Source of the DNA: Drosophila miranda
Taxonomy: Eukaryota > Arthropoda > Insecta > Diptera > Drosophilidae
Reading direction: 5' to 3'
Length of the DNA stretch: 64,000 nucleotides
Assembly: GCF_003369915.1 (NCBI RefSeq)
Contig: NC_046676.1
Location: 10,832,001-10,896,000, forward strand
The notes beneath the pieces are model-generated. The model was not told where the DNA came from, ran no database searches, and worked only from the letters and a program-made list of their open reading frames with translations. Shown piece by piece: positions 47,061-57,926 of this stretch; within the stretch, counting starts at the first letter, position 1, and each line of letters opens with the position of its first letter. Made by a program: the position numbers and the translations under genes.

Positions 47061-49148
47061 CCCTAAATTAGCGCATGAGATGACAAACATTTCCGCAATT
47101 CTATAATACCCTTTTCCATAGGGTATCGCAATATCGATTGGCTTACTATCGACTGTGAATGCTTTCTTGAAATGTGCCTGTTAAGCGCATGGCTGTTATG
47201 TGAATTGGCGCAAATATTTGAATTTGAATGTATGTACAGAGAAATTTACAAATTGTTGGCGAATCATCAACTAGCATGTTATGTCTGGCTATTGGACCAT
47301 TTAATGATTATATAAATTTGTAACTAGTTAAATGGACCCGGTTGAAAGGACCCGGTTTATTAAAAGAAACATATTGCACAATATGTCTTAACACGTGAAT
47401 TAAGAGATTTACTTTCACATTTGATTTCTTATTTCCACTCACATCGCCCCACCATGAGGCACTTAAAATCTAAACAAAATAAAAGGGCCGGCCCCGCACA
47501 GTCTCCAACTAATTGCATTGCCTGTTTCAAACCAGATAACAAGAGAAATAATGAATGGGTCAAGGTTGTGTGGAACTACCCTACCCTTCTTTTACAGATG
47601 CCAGGCAAAGGTTCATGGTAGAGCGTGTCAAGAGCTTTGGGCTTTTACGATCACAACACATCGCTCTTTACAACGCACACAATGCAGGAGAGCACCAACA
47701 GCAGAGGCGTTGCCTCTCTAAATAAAAGTGAAGGTCATTGACCAAATGCAGTGGCAGAGATTGGGCATATCGGCTCAAAAGAATTGCAGAAAATGGGGAA
47801 AATGGGGGAATGTGCCTAAATTTGATTATGAAATATAATAAGCATGTATGTAAATGCTGTGCCCGGCCTGGCATGGGTCTGGTCTGTCTTCCGCGTCTGT
47901 CGTCCCGTCGCGAAGCGACTACCTGCATTTGCAAAAAACGTACACGGCACAATGCCTGCCTGGCTTTGTTTTACTTCTTCTTTTTTTGTTGTTTTTTGTT
48001 TTTTGCTAGTCGAATTGTTGGTATTGCCACATGATGGATTTTAAAATAGCCGAAGTTGGAGCTAAGTATGTTTTCGATTTAATGACTGAATGAGTGAGTG
48101 AGTAGTGAGCCCGGATTGCACAAAATTCCAGGTAGTCAGGCAGCCAGGCAGCCAGTCAGGCAAACATACATCACATAATAACTAGGAATATGTATACGAA
48201 TACATACGAGTCTGTATGTAGGTACATCCAGTCACGCCGGGAGCTGCACGATCAGGCCATCAGCCAGAGCTCCCCCAAATTGCACGTTTGTGGCATGCAT
48301 GTGTCAGCGCGACTCGAACTCCTTGGCCACAATGGCGTTGGCTTGGTCAGCTCGGTACCTATTGTAGATCTTTTGTTGTGGCGCCCACAAAGCTGAAATG
48401 AAATGATGACCCCGTAAATGCCCATAAGCCAAAGATCAAATATGTAAAATCTATCAAATAAAATAACCAAAGCTTAACCTTCATATTGTCTTTGCCCCTT
48501 ACCACACTCGTGGGGCTTGCCTTGCTTTGGGGTTACGGGAGAAGAGCCAGAGATGGAGTCAATAACCGATTCCATTTGCATAATCCCCAGCTTCGCCATA
48601 CATATATCATGTGTCCAGGCTTTTGGTCCAATAAAAACGGAAGCCTTACCATGTTTGCGCGCGCAATCCGATATTTCTTGCCAATCAACTGAAAGACAGA
48701 CAGACAGACGTATTGAAATGCTTTAATTGTTGTCTCTGCGACTTTTATTTGGGTCTCTGTAACAGATGCATACTTCCTAGCTATTGTTGAATAGGATAAC
48801 GACCCGTTTACAGCCCCCTTCGTTGTAATGTTAGGCTCCTGCGCCGACAAGCCTCCTACTTCCTGGCCTCCTGGCCCCCTAACCCACCTGCTGGAAACCG
48901 AAACCAAAACCAAATCCGAAACAAGTTTTCATATAACACCGTTTCCCCAACTAACTTTTCATTACTAAGCCAAAATCCCCAACAACAACAAAAGTTGCGA
49001 ATGCGCCTTCGCGCAGCCGCAGCCGCAGTCCACAGACCCCAGTCCCCAGTTTCCAGTCTCTCAGTGAATTGTGAATTGCGTTGCGAGATATAGAAAAGAC
49101 CACGACACAGAGACCGACACCGACACCGAGCCAACCAATTTTTCGGTG
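47061..49148. other. Intergenic region, no gene seen
   Basis: About 2 kb of AT-rich DNA with short CAGCCAGG-type repeats near 48128-48160. No open frame has family resemblance or fly-like codon use. A TATA promoter begins at 49149. Confidence 0.45.
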
Positions 49149-49183
49149 TATAAAAGCCGAGTGCAGCGGTAGAGCGAATCAGT
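49149..49183 (+). promoter_or_regulatory. TATA box and initiator of the K/V/P-repeat gene
   Basis: TATAAAA at 49149-49155 and an initiator TCAGT at 49179-49183, placed at the standard distance of about 30 bp. The ATG follows at 49270. This focused promoter type is typical of tissue-specific fly genes and contrasts with the DRE/motif 6 promoters of its neighbours. Confidence 0.8.
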
Positions 49184-49269
49184 ACCAGCTTGGATCTCGT
49201 TATTGGTATAACACAGCTAATCGTGGAGTAATTGTTTCCCTCGTGAAACGTCAAATCAACAGCTCAACA

Positions 49270-50550
49270 ATGCGAATGGTAAAACACAGCTACGATTACT
49301 CCCAAATACCAAAAAAAAAAAGAGTAGTTAGTGGAGTGGAGTGCCCTGAGTGGAGAGTGTGCTAAATATACGGATTATCCTTTTTTGCAGTTCGTACTTC
49401 CTTGTCTCGCCGTGTGCTTGGCATTGGCCCACTGTGCGGCTGTTGCGGAGGAGAAGAAAGCCGATGGGGGGGACGAAAAGACCGTGGAGAAGCGCGGCCT
49501 CTATGGCAGCACGGGCGACTACCATCATCACTACCAGCCCCACCATCACCACGAGCACATCAAGACAGTGACCATCGAGAAGAAAGTCCCAGTTCATTAT
49601 ACGGTGACCAAGCATGTGCCCTACACCGTGGAGAAAAAGGTGAGACTCGACGCCCACCCTTTCAGAACTATGTTGACCAGACCCCAAGAAGAATAGATAA
49701 CTAATTAGTCTACCATTAGATCCCCTATGAAGTGAAAGTCGAGGTGCCACAGCCGTACATAGTGGAGAAGAAGGTGCCTGTCCATGTGAAGGAATACGTC
49801 AAGGTACCAGTCCATGTGCCCAAGCCTTATGAAGTCATCAAGAAGGTACCATACGAGGTGAAGGTGCCAGTGGACAAGCCCTACGAGGTGAAAGTCCATG
49901 TGCCACAGCCCTACGAGGTGATCAAGAAGATTCCGTATGAAGTAAAAGTCCCTGTGCCACAACCCTACGAAGTGATCAAGAAGGTGCCACATGAGGTGAA
50001 GATCGAGGTGCCGGTACCCAAGCCCTACGAAGTCATCAAGAAGGTGCCCTATGAAGTCAAATACGAGGTGGAGAAGCCCTACGATGTAGAGGTGGAGAAA
50101 CCCTATGATGTCGAGGTCGAGAAACCATACAAGGTGGTCGTCGAGCAGAAGGTTCCCTATGAGGTGAAGGTGCCCGTCGACAAACCCTACAAAGTTGAGG
50201 TGAGTAATCCCCGATCCCCGAGCTGTTCTCAATCTAACGTCCAATATCCTTTTGCGTATCGCCTGCAGGTGGAGAAACCCTATCCCGTCCACGTGAAGGT
50301 GCCGGTGCCCCAACCCTATACCGTGGAGAAGAAGGTTCACTACACCGTCGAGAAGCCAGTACCATATGAAGTCAAGGTGCCAATTGAGAAGCCCATTCCC
50401 GTCTACACAGAGGTGAAGGTGCCCATCCACAGGGAGATTCCGGTGCCACACAAATACCACGTCGAAGTGCCAATCTTCAAGCACCACGAGGAGCACCATC
50501 AGAGCCAGCACGAGTACGGACATGGACACGGACACGGACACGGCTACTAG
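49270..50550 (+). CDS. Secreted Lys/Val/Pro-repeat protein, cuticle-like
   Basis: Four exons, 49270-49278, 49391-49639, 49720-50199 and 50269-50550, all phase 0; 1020 nt, 339 aa. The first exon codes only M-R-M, and the joined N terminus (FVLPCLAVCLALAHC) is a signal peptide likely cut near Ala-Glu-Glu. Residues 45-310 are degenerate repeats such as KVPVPQPYEVIKKVPYEV and VEKPYDV, alternating charged beta-strand-like units. The ends are His-rich (YHHHYQPHHHHEH near residue 50, GHGHGHGY at the C terminus). It resembles the valine/lysine-rich cuticle-associated (Vajk-like) proteins of flies; an extracellular structural role is inferred. I cannot name the orthologue. Confidence 0.85.
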
Positions 50551-52109
50551 AGCCCAGCACAGAACGCGAGCACAAGAAGGAGAACGAAGAAGCAAACGAA
50601 CAAGGAGGAGATCGAAGAGCAAGCGAAGACACTACCAGCGAGTCTTCCAATCACGGATCCACGAGGCAACGTTGAGCTGGACGTTGAACGGGTGACACGA
50701 GGAGGAGGAGCAGGAGGAAGAGGAGTCAGAGCAGAAGAAGGAGGAGAAGCAGGAGCAGGAGTAGCGGGTGAGAGGACAAACTGACCAGCTACTCGGATTT
50801 GAGATCTGGTGGGGACCCCTGTCGGTCCCCACATCAGTTGTAAGCCAAATGTGTTAGTACTTTTATCATTGTATTAGGCCCCCTAAAATTTCTTATTTAA
50901 ATTATAAGCTAAAGAAACACTCAAAAAGAAAAGGGGAAAATTAATGAATGGCGGTCGCTAGGGGAGGGGGAGAGGGGTGCCAGTGAAAGTGAAAATTACC
51001 AACTGAAACCCCACACACGTAATGGTAACGGCAGCGAAATGGAAATGCACATGAAAATGAAAGAAAAACCTGTTTCTGTGGCTGTTGTGCAATCCCTCTG
51101 CTGCTGCTGCTGCTGCTGTGTGGGTATTCTTTGGCCAGTTCATTATGCAAGGAGCGATTTGCGATTGGCGGGATTGCATCATCGAGCTGCCAAATTAATT
51201 GCAGGAAACGCTCGCCAAAGCCAACCAACTCACGAACCGCGGACTTGCCAACATATTTTCGCAATTATAGCTGTCATAATGGAAAAGAAAAGATGAACAC
51301 AAAATTCATAGATTGCCAACAAATTTACGGCTGTGTGCTTCGCTTGCAATTGAAGCGGCCGAAAACACTTGAAGTACGTAACGGCCCCATTTTGTGGCAG
51401 TAATCGTAGCATGGTGTCGTCCGTCGCTTGGCTAGAGCCAAATTGCACTGCATTTCGAAATGTTTGCATTTACGGCACTTCTTAAGTGCGTGCAATTACA
51501 ATCAAAATACACACATTAGTGCAATAATTATTTGTTGTCGTTTAAATTGAGCGCTCACACCTAACAGCACTAACAGTGGTCCGTTAACATATGTCTGTTT
51601 CGGTTCTGTTAAGCGCAACCATACTGTTGAGAAATGAGGCTCGTAGTTTTGTAGTTCAATGTTCATGTATATTACAACTGCCCTATTCATACGCTCATGA
51701 GTGTATTGCACCGCTTAGGTAACTATTTTTACGCGCATAGCTGTGTTGTTATTGCTCGTGTCCAAAACATAGCTGTAATGTTCTCACACGTATGGCTAAA
51801 GCCCGCAGCTGCACACGCATACAACGATGTGTACCGTTTTCCATTGGACCGTCGCATCGCCTGATCTTTCAATTCCCTTTTGGCTCGACTTCTTCTGTGG
51901 AGTGGAAGTTAGTCGAAATCTGTAGATGGAACCAACCGCACGCATAGTTTATACCGCCGCATCATAGACAACCCCCGCTATTCATATATGTACATGTGTA
52001 ACATAACCGCCAATCTTAAATACTCAATATATGTAAATAAATAAGCTCAATATATTAAAAGATTACACAGTCCACTAATTCATAACCACACACAGAATAT
52101 ATACAGGGT
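50551..52109. other. 3' flank of the repeat gene and intergenic DNA
   Basis: Right after the stop is a strongly purine-rich GGAGGA/GAAGAAG tract (50565-50765), probably 3' UTR. No gene is seen from there to 52.1 kb; the DNA is AT-rich with scattered TATG runs. Confidence 0.45.
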
Positions 52110-52445
52110 TCAAGTGGGCTAAGTTAGTTTTTCATCGTTTTTTCACACTGCTCTTGTCCATCTATACTATCAATCTATTAAATTTAATTTTTAAAGGTAC
52201 ATTTAAGAACAATGGGTATTGAAACTTCCATACGCCCTCTCAAATCGTATATATGTATAATGGATTTAATTTAATGCTTGTTTTATACACAATACAATTA
52301 AAGGGAGGTCTTAAAAGTAGGTTCTCTTGTAGAAAATTGATTCATAAACTAGCTAATAATATTCGATGGAATCTCTAAATTGAACAATTGAACGACTATC
52401 CTCTTTCGCTTTTTTGTTTTGACCTATTTCGCTAAACCTTTTCGA
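52110..52445 (+). repeat. Dispersed core repeat copy
   Basis: It contains AAGTGGGCTAAGTTA (52111, compare 28780), TCTCTTGTAGAAAATTGATT (52321, compare 13249) and GGAATCTCTAAATTGAAC (52370, reverse of 46810). No motif-6 end block was found here. Confidence 0.45.
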
Positions 52446-52460
52446 AAATTTTCAACCCCC

Positions 52461-52910
52461 CTAGTGGGATGTAAGAACATCGATGTCTGCTACTATCTGT
52501 CGCTTCCCCATCTCTCTCAAAATCATGTCCTCAAAATCATATTTCTCAAAAATTTGTAAATTTTGAAGACGATTTCTAGTGATGGGAGTTGGCCAGGTAA
52601 ACTCCAACTGATACGGAGGCGCCACCCAACTCCCATCACTATATACAGGAGGGGGTTTCTGTCCATGGGAGGGGGTGGGGTGAGACTGCGCGAAATTCAT
52701 ACTTGTTTGGTGGAGTCCGGCTCCACCCAGCACCTGAGAGTTTTAAATACATATGTATGTACATATACCCATACCACAAATACATACCCAGTCTATTATA
52801 ATGTTTAATAATATATCTTCATAATCTGGATCGTCTGGATCGTCGGCACCGTTGTTGATGGCGGAAGAGACGTTACCGTTAACGTTACCGTTAGTTACAG
52901 TAGTCCGTAG
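52461..52910 (-). pseudogene. Two-exon coding remnant of unknown family
   Basis: The minus strand shows an exon ending ..DPDDPDYEDILLNIIIDW before GTATGTATT (about 52793-52910). A 57 bp intron follows, ending CTCTCAG, and then an exon 52461-52735 reading VLGGAGLHQTSM.. and ending KRQIVADIDVLTSH. Phases agree. Upstream the frame meets a TAA near a GTAACG/GTTAAC simple repeat and no start codon is found, so it looks 5'-truncated or frameshifted. The product is unknown. It may have belonged to the same mobile gene as the frame at 53222. Confidence 0.35.
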
Positions 52911-52919
52911 TTACCACTT

Positions 52920-53110
52920 TCAAAATTAATTTGGTAGTCGGCATTATTTGTTTAAACCTTATTTTCTAAAGAATCCAATAAAAGGGAGTATTTGAAATAG
53001 ATCAATCTTGTAGAACATTGATTGGACTATTGCATAAAATCATATGTTCAGTGTTAGGGTTCAAAGCTAGCTAGTAATACTAAGCGGAATATCAAAATCG
53101 AGTAAATACA
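52920..53110 (+). repeat. Dispersed core repeat copy
   Basis: AATAAAAGGGAGTATTTG (52977), TCTTGTAGAACATTGATTGG (53007) and GCTAGCTAGTAATACTAAG (53073) follow the order seen in reverse at 10500-10640. It lies between the two minus-strand coding remnants. Confidence 0.45.
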
Positions 53111-53221
53111 ATCCATTTTTGAAGATAAAGAAGTGGTCCACTGTGAACAAATGAAAATATTTCCATCTCTATGAATTTTTGGTGGTCCTGAAAAGGACCG
53201 ATTTGTTCACGCATGGCAACG

Positions 53222-54250
53222 TCATCCAACGTCGTCAGGGCTGGTTCCCGGTTTGGGAGTGATCCTTTCCACGACTCCAACGACAGTCGCCATGAACCGA
53301 TACGGATTTCTCGCAAACTCCCGCCGATATGCAGGCACGACTTCCATATGTTGGCTTATTCGGTGCACCTGGGCAACAATCGACGATCCGTGCAGCTCCA
53401 GGTTGGTGCTGTTAAGGCAGTCCAAGGTGGTGAGCCCGGTGGCCCCCGGGTAGGATATAACGCGTTCCACAAGCCGTTGCACCTGTTCCAGCTCCGTAAT
53501 CGTCCGAGCCCGTAGGATATTGTCGGGATTATGGGTGTAAATTGGCACCGGTGGATACACGGTCTCCCGCCAGTGCTCGGCTGTGAATTGCAGCAGATAG
53601 AGCTGCTCCATCACCGTGTCCGTCACCTCGAACTTATCCGCGATTACTTTGCGCAGGTGAACGAAATCCCAGAGCACAAGGTACTCCAGGGCAAAGTTCG
53701 TCTTTGCAAATTGATTCGCGGGGCAGCCATCCCATATGATGCACATCAGTTGCGGGCCATATCCTCGCCGACGAATGTTGTCGAGGACAAAGGACAGACC
53801 GGAGTAGATGGCATGGCTACCCAACACCTCCTGCGATCCGAGGGCCTGCAAATAATGTATTAGAAAAAACCAAAAAATATTCATTCTAATGAATATTACC
53901 AGCTTCAGGCGGAGGAAATGGAAATTCTTTCCATCCAAGTGGAAGGCTGCTATTGCTAGCACCTTCCACTTGTTACCACGCACATCCCATTTCAAATGAA
54001 TCTCGTCGTAAATTACGACGAAAGGAGCATTCCCATAATGCTGTAGGTTGGAGATCAAGTTGACCACACCAACTTCCATATCATGGGAATGCCCCTCTCG
54101 AGTAACCCGACTAATAGCATGTATAACCCTCTCCTCGCTTACGTGGAGGAACGGTACCATTAAGGCGTGATACATGATGATGATGTTACTGTGCTGTAAG
54201 CTCAGTAGCAACTGGTAAGAATTCTTGCAAATTTTCCGCTTTTTATCAGG
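53222..54250 (-). pseudogene. RNase-H-fold transposase-like gene, 5' truncated
   Basis: A long minus-strand frame with a spliceable 54 bp in-frame intron (53846-53899, GTAATATTC to TTTGCAG). After splicing it reads FVVIYDEIHLKWDVRG, then MCIIWDGCPANQFAK, then LWDFVHLRKVIADKF. The order of an Asp-Glu strand, an Asp-Gly..Asn-Gln strand and an Asp..His-Leu helix recalls P-element/THAP9-type transposases; this is pattern resemblance only. The 5' side runs straight into the 3' end of the retrotransposon at about 54250, so the original N terminus is missing. The first remaining ATG is at 54175. At the 3' end the frame stops at 53222 while an overlapping frame stays open to 53092, suggesting a frameshift. 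Confidence 0.4.
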
Positions 54251-54323
54251 CACACATACATACATACATATGTATATGTCATGCATTTTCGAGCTTTTGG
54301 GGTATGAACCGTCGCGGCAGTGT

Positions 54324-57300
54324 TTAGTGGGTTTTGAAGTCCTCGAGGATCGAGGTATTTTTCGCATAGGCCAGTAGTTGCTGTGGCGCCCTCTTGGAGG
54401 CATCTTCCAGTGATGCCAGCACTGGGGCGCCCAGGTATCTCCTCCTTGCCCTTAAGAGAGCAGAACAGTTGCAGATGAGATGTTCTAGGGTTTCGGTTGC
54501 CCCAGGTTCGTCACATTTCCTACAACTGTCTCTGTTTGTGATTCCTAGCTTTGTCGCATGCGCCGCAGCCAGGCAGTGTCCCGTTAATATTCCCACTAAT
54601 AATCTGCAGTCCTTCCGTGGTAGGTGCAGCAGGTAGTGGCTGAGTTTGTCATTGCGTTCCTTGCACATGATTTTCGAGGTTCTGCAGGCGGTGGTACTCC
54701 TCCACCTACATTCGGTTTGTGATCCGGCCTGCTTTTCTAGATCGCTTTGCAGCGTTCTGAGGGAGACAGGCACGTTCTCGGTTCTCGTATTCGCCAGCCC
54801 GACGCCTTCCTTAGCTAGTACGTCCGCCGTCTCGTTCCCTTCGATGCCCTGGTGGCTGGGAATCCAGTAGATCCGCACTGACTTTGTCGTGCTTAGGGTA
54901 TCTAGTGCCTCCCTGCTCGCCAAGACATTTCTGGAACTGACTGCGGACGACTGCATGGATCTTATCGCCGCTTGGCTGTCGACGAATAGGTTGACCGCAT
55001 CGTGTGCTCTTTCAGTGAGAAGAGCGACTTCTGCTGCTTTCCTGATGGCAAAAACCTCTGCCTGGAATATGCTACAATGGTCCGGTAGCTTATATGACAG
55101 CCTTATCTCAGGGTCTGTACAGTATAGGCCCGCTCCTACTCCTCCGTCCAGCTTGGAGCCGACCGTATATATATTGAGGTGCTCCGTTTGGTCTCCTTCG
55201 ATTTTCCAGTCTTCAGGTCCCAAGGATGCAGTTGTTTTTACGTCGAGGCATGTTTGGGGGGTCATGTAATCAGTTGATCTGTTCATTTCCCTTTCAATTG
55301 AACTATGCCCGTATTCTTGTGGCGACATATTTCCTGAAGCGATGAGGCGTTGTGCTGCCTTTCCTGCAGTCAGACGGGCGTGTATGTCTAGGGGTTCGAT
55401 TCCAAGTAGGGTTTCGAGTGCTTTTGTTGGGGTTGACCTCAGCGCCCCTGTTATACAGAGCAAAGCCTGTCGCTGAGTCCTTTCCATAAGCTTATGATAC
55501 GTTTTCTTTCCAGTAGCTTGCCACCACACTAAGACTCCATACAGCAGAGTTGGTCGCACCACCGAGATGTAAATCCAATGCATCAGAGCCGGAGATAGGC
55601 CCCATGTGCTGCTGAGCATCTTCTTGGATGCATAAAGCGCAATGGTGGCCTTCTTCACCCTTTCCAATACATTGGGTTTCCATGCCAGTTTACTATCCAG
55701 TACTGTGCCCAGGTATTTCACTTGTGTTTTTGGGGTTAGCCTAGTTTGATTGATCTTCGGGGGGGTCCATATCGGTACCTTGTACCTCTTGGTAAAGAGG
55801 ATGAGGTCCGTCTTGTCCGCGTTGATACTGAGTCCTACTTCTTCCGCCCACTCGCGTATCTCCCTGAGTGTTCGTTGCATTAGTGAGCTGAGGGTCGATG
55901 GGCAAACACCCGTAATAAGTATGCTTATGTCGTCCGCATAAGCTGTTATTATTGGGGCCTTCCTTTCGTATCTCTTGATGAGGTCGTCGACCACCAGATT
56001 CCACAGGAGGGGCGACAGGACTCCACCCTGGGGTGTGCCTCTGTGTGCCTCTTTCACCATGGAATCGGTGCCCCACTCTGATTGCACCCGTCTGCAACCT
56101 AGGAGGTTACTTATCCACAGGTTGATTGCTGGGTGTGTATTAGTTGCTACCAGGCAATTTGTTATTGCTTCCGTAGCCACGTTGTTGAATGCTCCGGAGA
56201 TGTCCACGAATACTCCCAATGCATACTTTTTATTGTGAAGGGCTTTCTCAATGGTAGCTACTACCGAATGTAGTGCGGTCTCCACCGATTTCCCTTTAGT
56301 ATAGGCATGCTGGTTGGTTGACATCAGTCCCCCTACCTCATTCCTGATGTGTAAGTCCAGCAGCTTTTCTAGCGTTTTTAATATAAAGGAGGTAAGGCTT
56401 ATCGGTCTATAGTCCTTGGGACTCGCATGGCTGAACTTTCCTGCCTTTGGGAGGAAGACAACTCTCGAGGTTCTCCATTGGATAGGGATATAGCCAGTAC
56501 TTATACAAGCTGTGAATATTGCGGAGAGCCATGGGGTAATCGCCTCTTTGGTCACCTGCATCATGGCTGGGAATATCCCGTCAAGTCCTGGTGCTTTTGT
56601 GCCCGCAAAGGAGTCTATTGCCCAGTGGATTCGCTTGGTGGTTAACAAATCTGTTGGGGGGTGTTGTTCCTCGGTTGCTAGGTCCTGATGCTCTTTGGCA
56701 TCAGCGACCTCGGTGCAACCAGGGAAATGTTCCTCCATTAGTGCTGTTAGGGCTTCGTCACTGCCCTCTGTCCACTGTCCGTCATCTAGCTTTAATTGGC
56801 TTTGTATGGTAGGCTGCTTAGAGAGCAGCTTCCGTAGCCGTGCGGTTTCTGGTACTTTCTCGATGTTGGAGCAGAAGGTCCTCCACGAGTTCCGTTGTGC
56901 TTTACGTATTTCCTTATTGTAGCTCCTGAGTAGGAGTCTGTATTCCTCATAGACGATCCCTTCGTTCGCTTGTTTGGCGATCTTAAAGAATTCCTTGAGG
57001 TTGTCCCTTTGAAGAGAGAGATCCCGGCTCCACCAGAGTGGCTTGGACCTCTTCTTCGTCCTCGAGGGTTTGCACGATGTGTGGTAGGCGTCCAGCAACG
57101 CGTTGGATAGGGTCTCTAGAGACTTCTCTATGTCCTCCGCGGATTTCAATGTGCCCGGACTCGCGAGCTTCGAAGTAACTGTCTTTTTAAACTTTTCCCA
57201 GTTTGTATTCCGGGGGTTTCTATAGACTATTACCTTCGAAGAATGTTTGAAGTCGCACTTAAACTGAATGTACTTGTGATCTGAGAAGGAGGGTCTTTCA

Positions 57301-57926
57301 AGGACCCTCCAGCTAGATACCGTAGTACTGTTTCCCGTTGCTAGTGTTAGGTCTAGCACGTTGGATGAAGTCGGACCCACGAAGGTGTGCTCCTCCCCGA
57401 CGTTTGCTATATATAGATTAGTATAAAGTATAAAGTCTAAGAGTGACTCACCTCTATCATTGATGTCGGTGCTTCCCCACACATTGTGGTGGGCATTGGC
57501 ATCCGTCCCGATGACGAGTTGATAGTTTTTGGTGCCGGCTTCTGTCACCAGGCTCCTGAGTTCGTCGGGTGGTGCGGGTCTGTCGTGAGCCATGTAGCAG
57601 GAAGCCACCAGAAGGCGCTTTTCCTCGCTTTCCAGCATCACAACCGTCAGGTCATCCGTGCTGTAATGAGACATAAGGTAAGCATGGATTCCCTTTCGTA
57701 CGAGTACGACGGTTCTGTTCCTGCTTACCGATGTTGCGTAGAACAGGTTGTGATTTGAGGACTTTAGTCCGGCCACTGAATTGCCTGTCGCAATCCAGGG
57801 CTCCTGGACTAGAGCTATGTCGGCGAGCCCTTGCTCCATGGCGATGAGGAGCTCCGCCGACGCTACCTTGCTTTTATGCAAGTTTAGCTGCAGCACACTC
57901 AGCATGGGTGGCTGGCTCACTTGCAT
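54324..57926 (-). CDS. Retrotransposon ORF2: endonuclease, reverse transcriptase, RNase H
   Basis: 1200 aa from an ATG at 57926. The APE-type endonuclease is at the N terminus (LNLHKSK, ALVQEPW, GTDANAHHNVWGS, SFSDHKY). The reverse transcriptase spans about residues 430-760, with PKDYRPISLTSF, GTPQGGVLSPLLWN and the catalytic YADD at 663-666. The RNase H domain starts near 918 (IYTVGSKLDGGVG, AEVFAIRKA, FVDSQAAI, IEGNETADVLA). In it the first catalytic Asp, normally in TDGS, is Val922 (codon GTC), so RNase H is predicted to be impaired. The C terminus carries a zinc-finger-like CRKCDEPG..HLICNC. It overlaps ORF1 by 53 nt in another frame. Confidence 0.9.
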   Translation of the reverse strand: MQVSQPPMLSVLQLNLHKSKVASAELLIAMEQGLADIALVQEPWIATGNSVAGLKSSNHNLFYATSVSRNRTVVLVRKGIHAYLMSHYSTDDLTVVMLESEEKRLLVASCYMAHDRPAPPDELRSLVTEAGTKNYQLVIGTDANAHHNVWGSTDINDRGESLLDFILYTNLYIANVGEEHTFVGPTSSNVLDLTLATGNSTTVSSWRVLERPSFSDHKYIQFKCDFKHSSKVIVYRNPRNTNWEKFKKTVTSKLASPGTLKSAEDIEKSLETLSNALLDAYHTSCKPSRTKKRSKPLWWSRDLSLQRDNLKEFFKIAKQANEGIVYEEYRLLLRSYNKEIRKAQRNSWRTFCSNIEKVPETARLRKLLSKQPTIQSQLKLDDGQWTEGSDEALTALMEEHFPGCTEVADAKEHQDLATEEQHPPTDLLTTKRIHWAIDSFAGTKAPGLDGIFPAMMQVTKEAITPWLSAIFTACISTGYIPIQWRTSRVVFLPKAGKFSHASPKDYRPISLTSFILKTLEKLLDLHIRNEVGGLMSTNQHAYTKGKSVETALHSVVATIEKALHNKKYALGVFVDISGAFNNVATEAITNCLVATNTHPAINLWISNLLGCRRVQSEWGTDSMVKEAHRGTPQGGVLSPLLWNLVVDDLIKRYERKAPIITAYADDISILITGVCPSTLSSLMQRTLREIREWAEEVGLSINADKTDLILFTKRYKVPIWTPPKINQTRLTPKTQVKYLGTVLDSKLAWKPNVLERVKKATIALYASKKMLSSTWGLSPALMHWIYISVVRPTLLYGVLVWWQATGKKTYHKLMERTQRQALLCITGALRSTPTKALETLLGIEPLDIHARLTAGKAAQRLIASGNMSPQEYGHSSIEREMNRSTDYMTPQTCLDVKTTASLGPEDWKIEGDQTEHLNIYTVGSKLDGGVGAGLYCTDPEIRLSYKLPDHCSIFQAEVFAIRKAAEVALLTERAHDAVNLFVDSQAAIRSMQSSAVSSRNVLASREALDTLSTTKSVRIYWIPSHQGIEGNETADVLAKEGVGLANTRTENVPVSLRTLQSDLEKQAGSQTECRWRSTTACRTSKIMCKERNDKLSHYLLHLPRKDCRLLVGILTGHCLAAAHATKLGITNRDSCRKCDEPGATETLEHLICNCSALLRARRRYLGAPVLASLEDASKRAPQQLLAYAKNTSILEDFKTH

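Noticed and set aside
49705-50622. 305-codon minus-strand frame opposite the K/V/P-repeat gene
   Set aside because: A Leu/His/Trp-rich complement of repeated KVPVPxPYEV codons; the + strand has TATA, initiator, signal peptide and splice sites.
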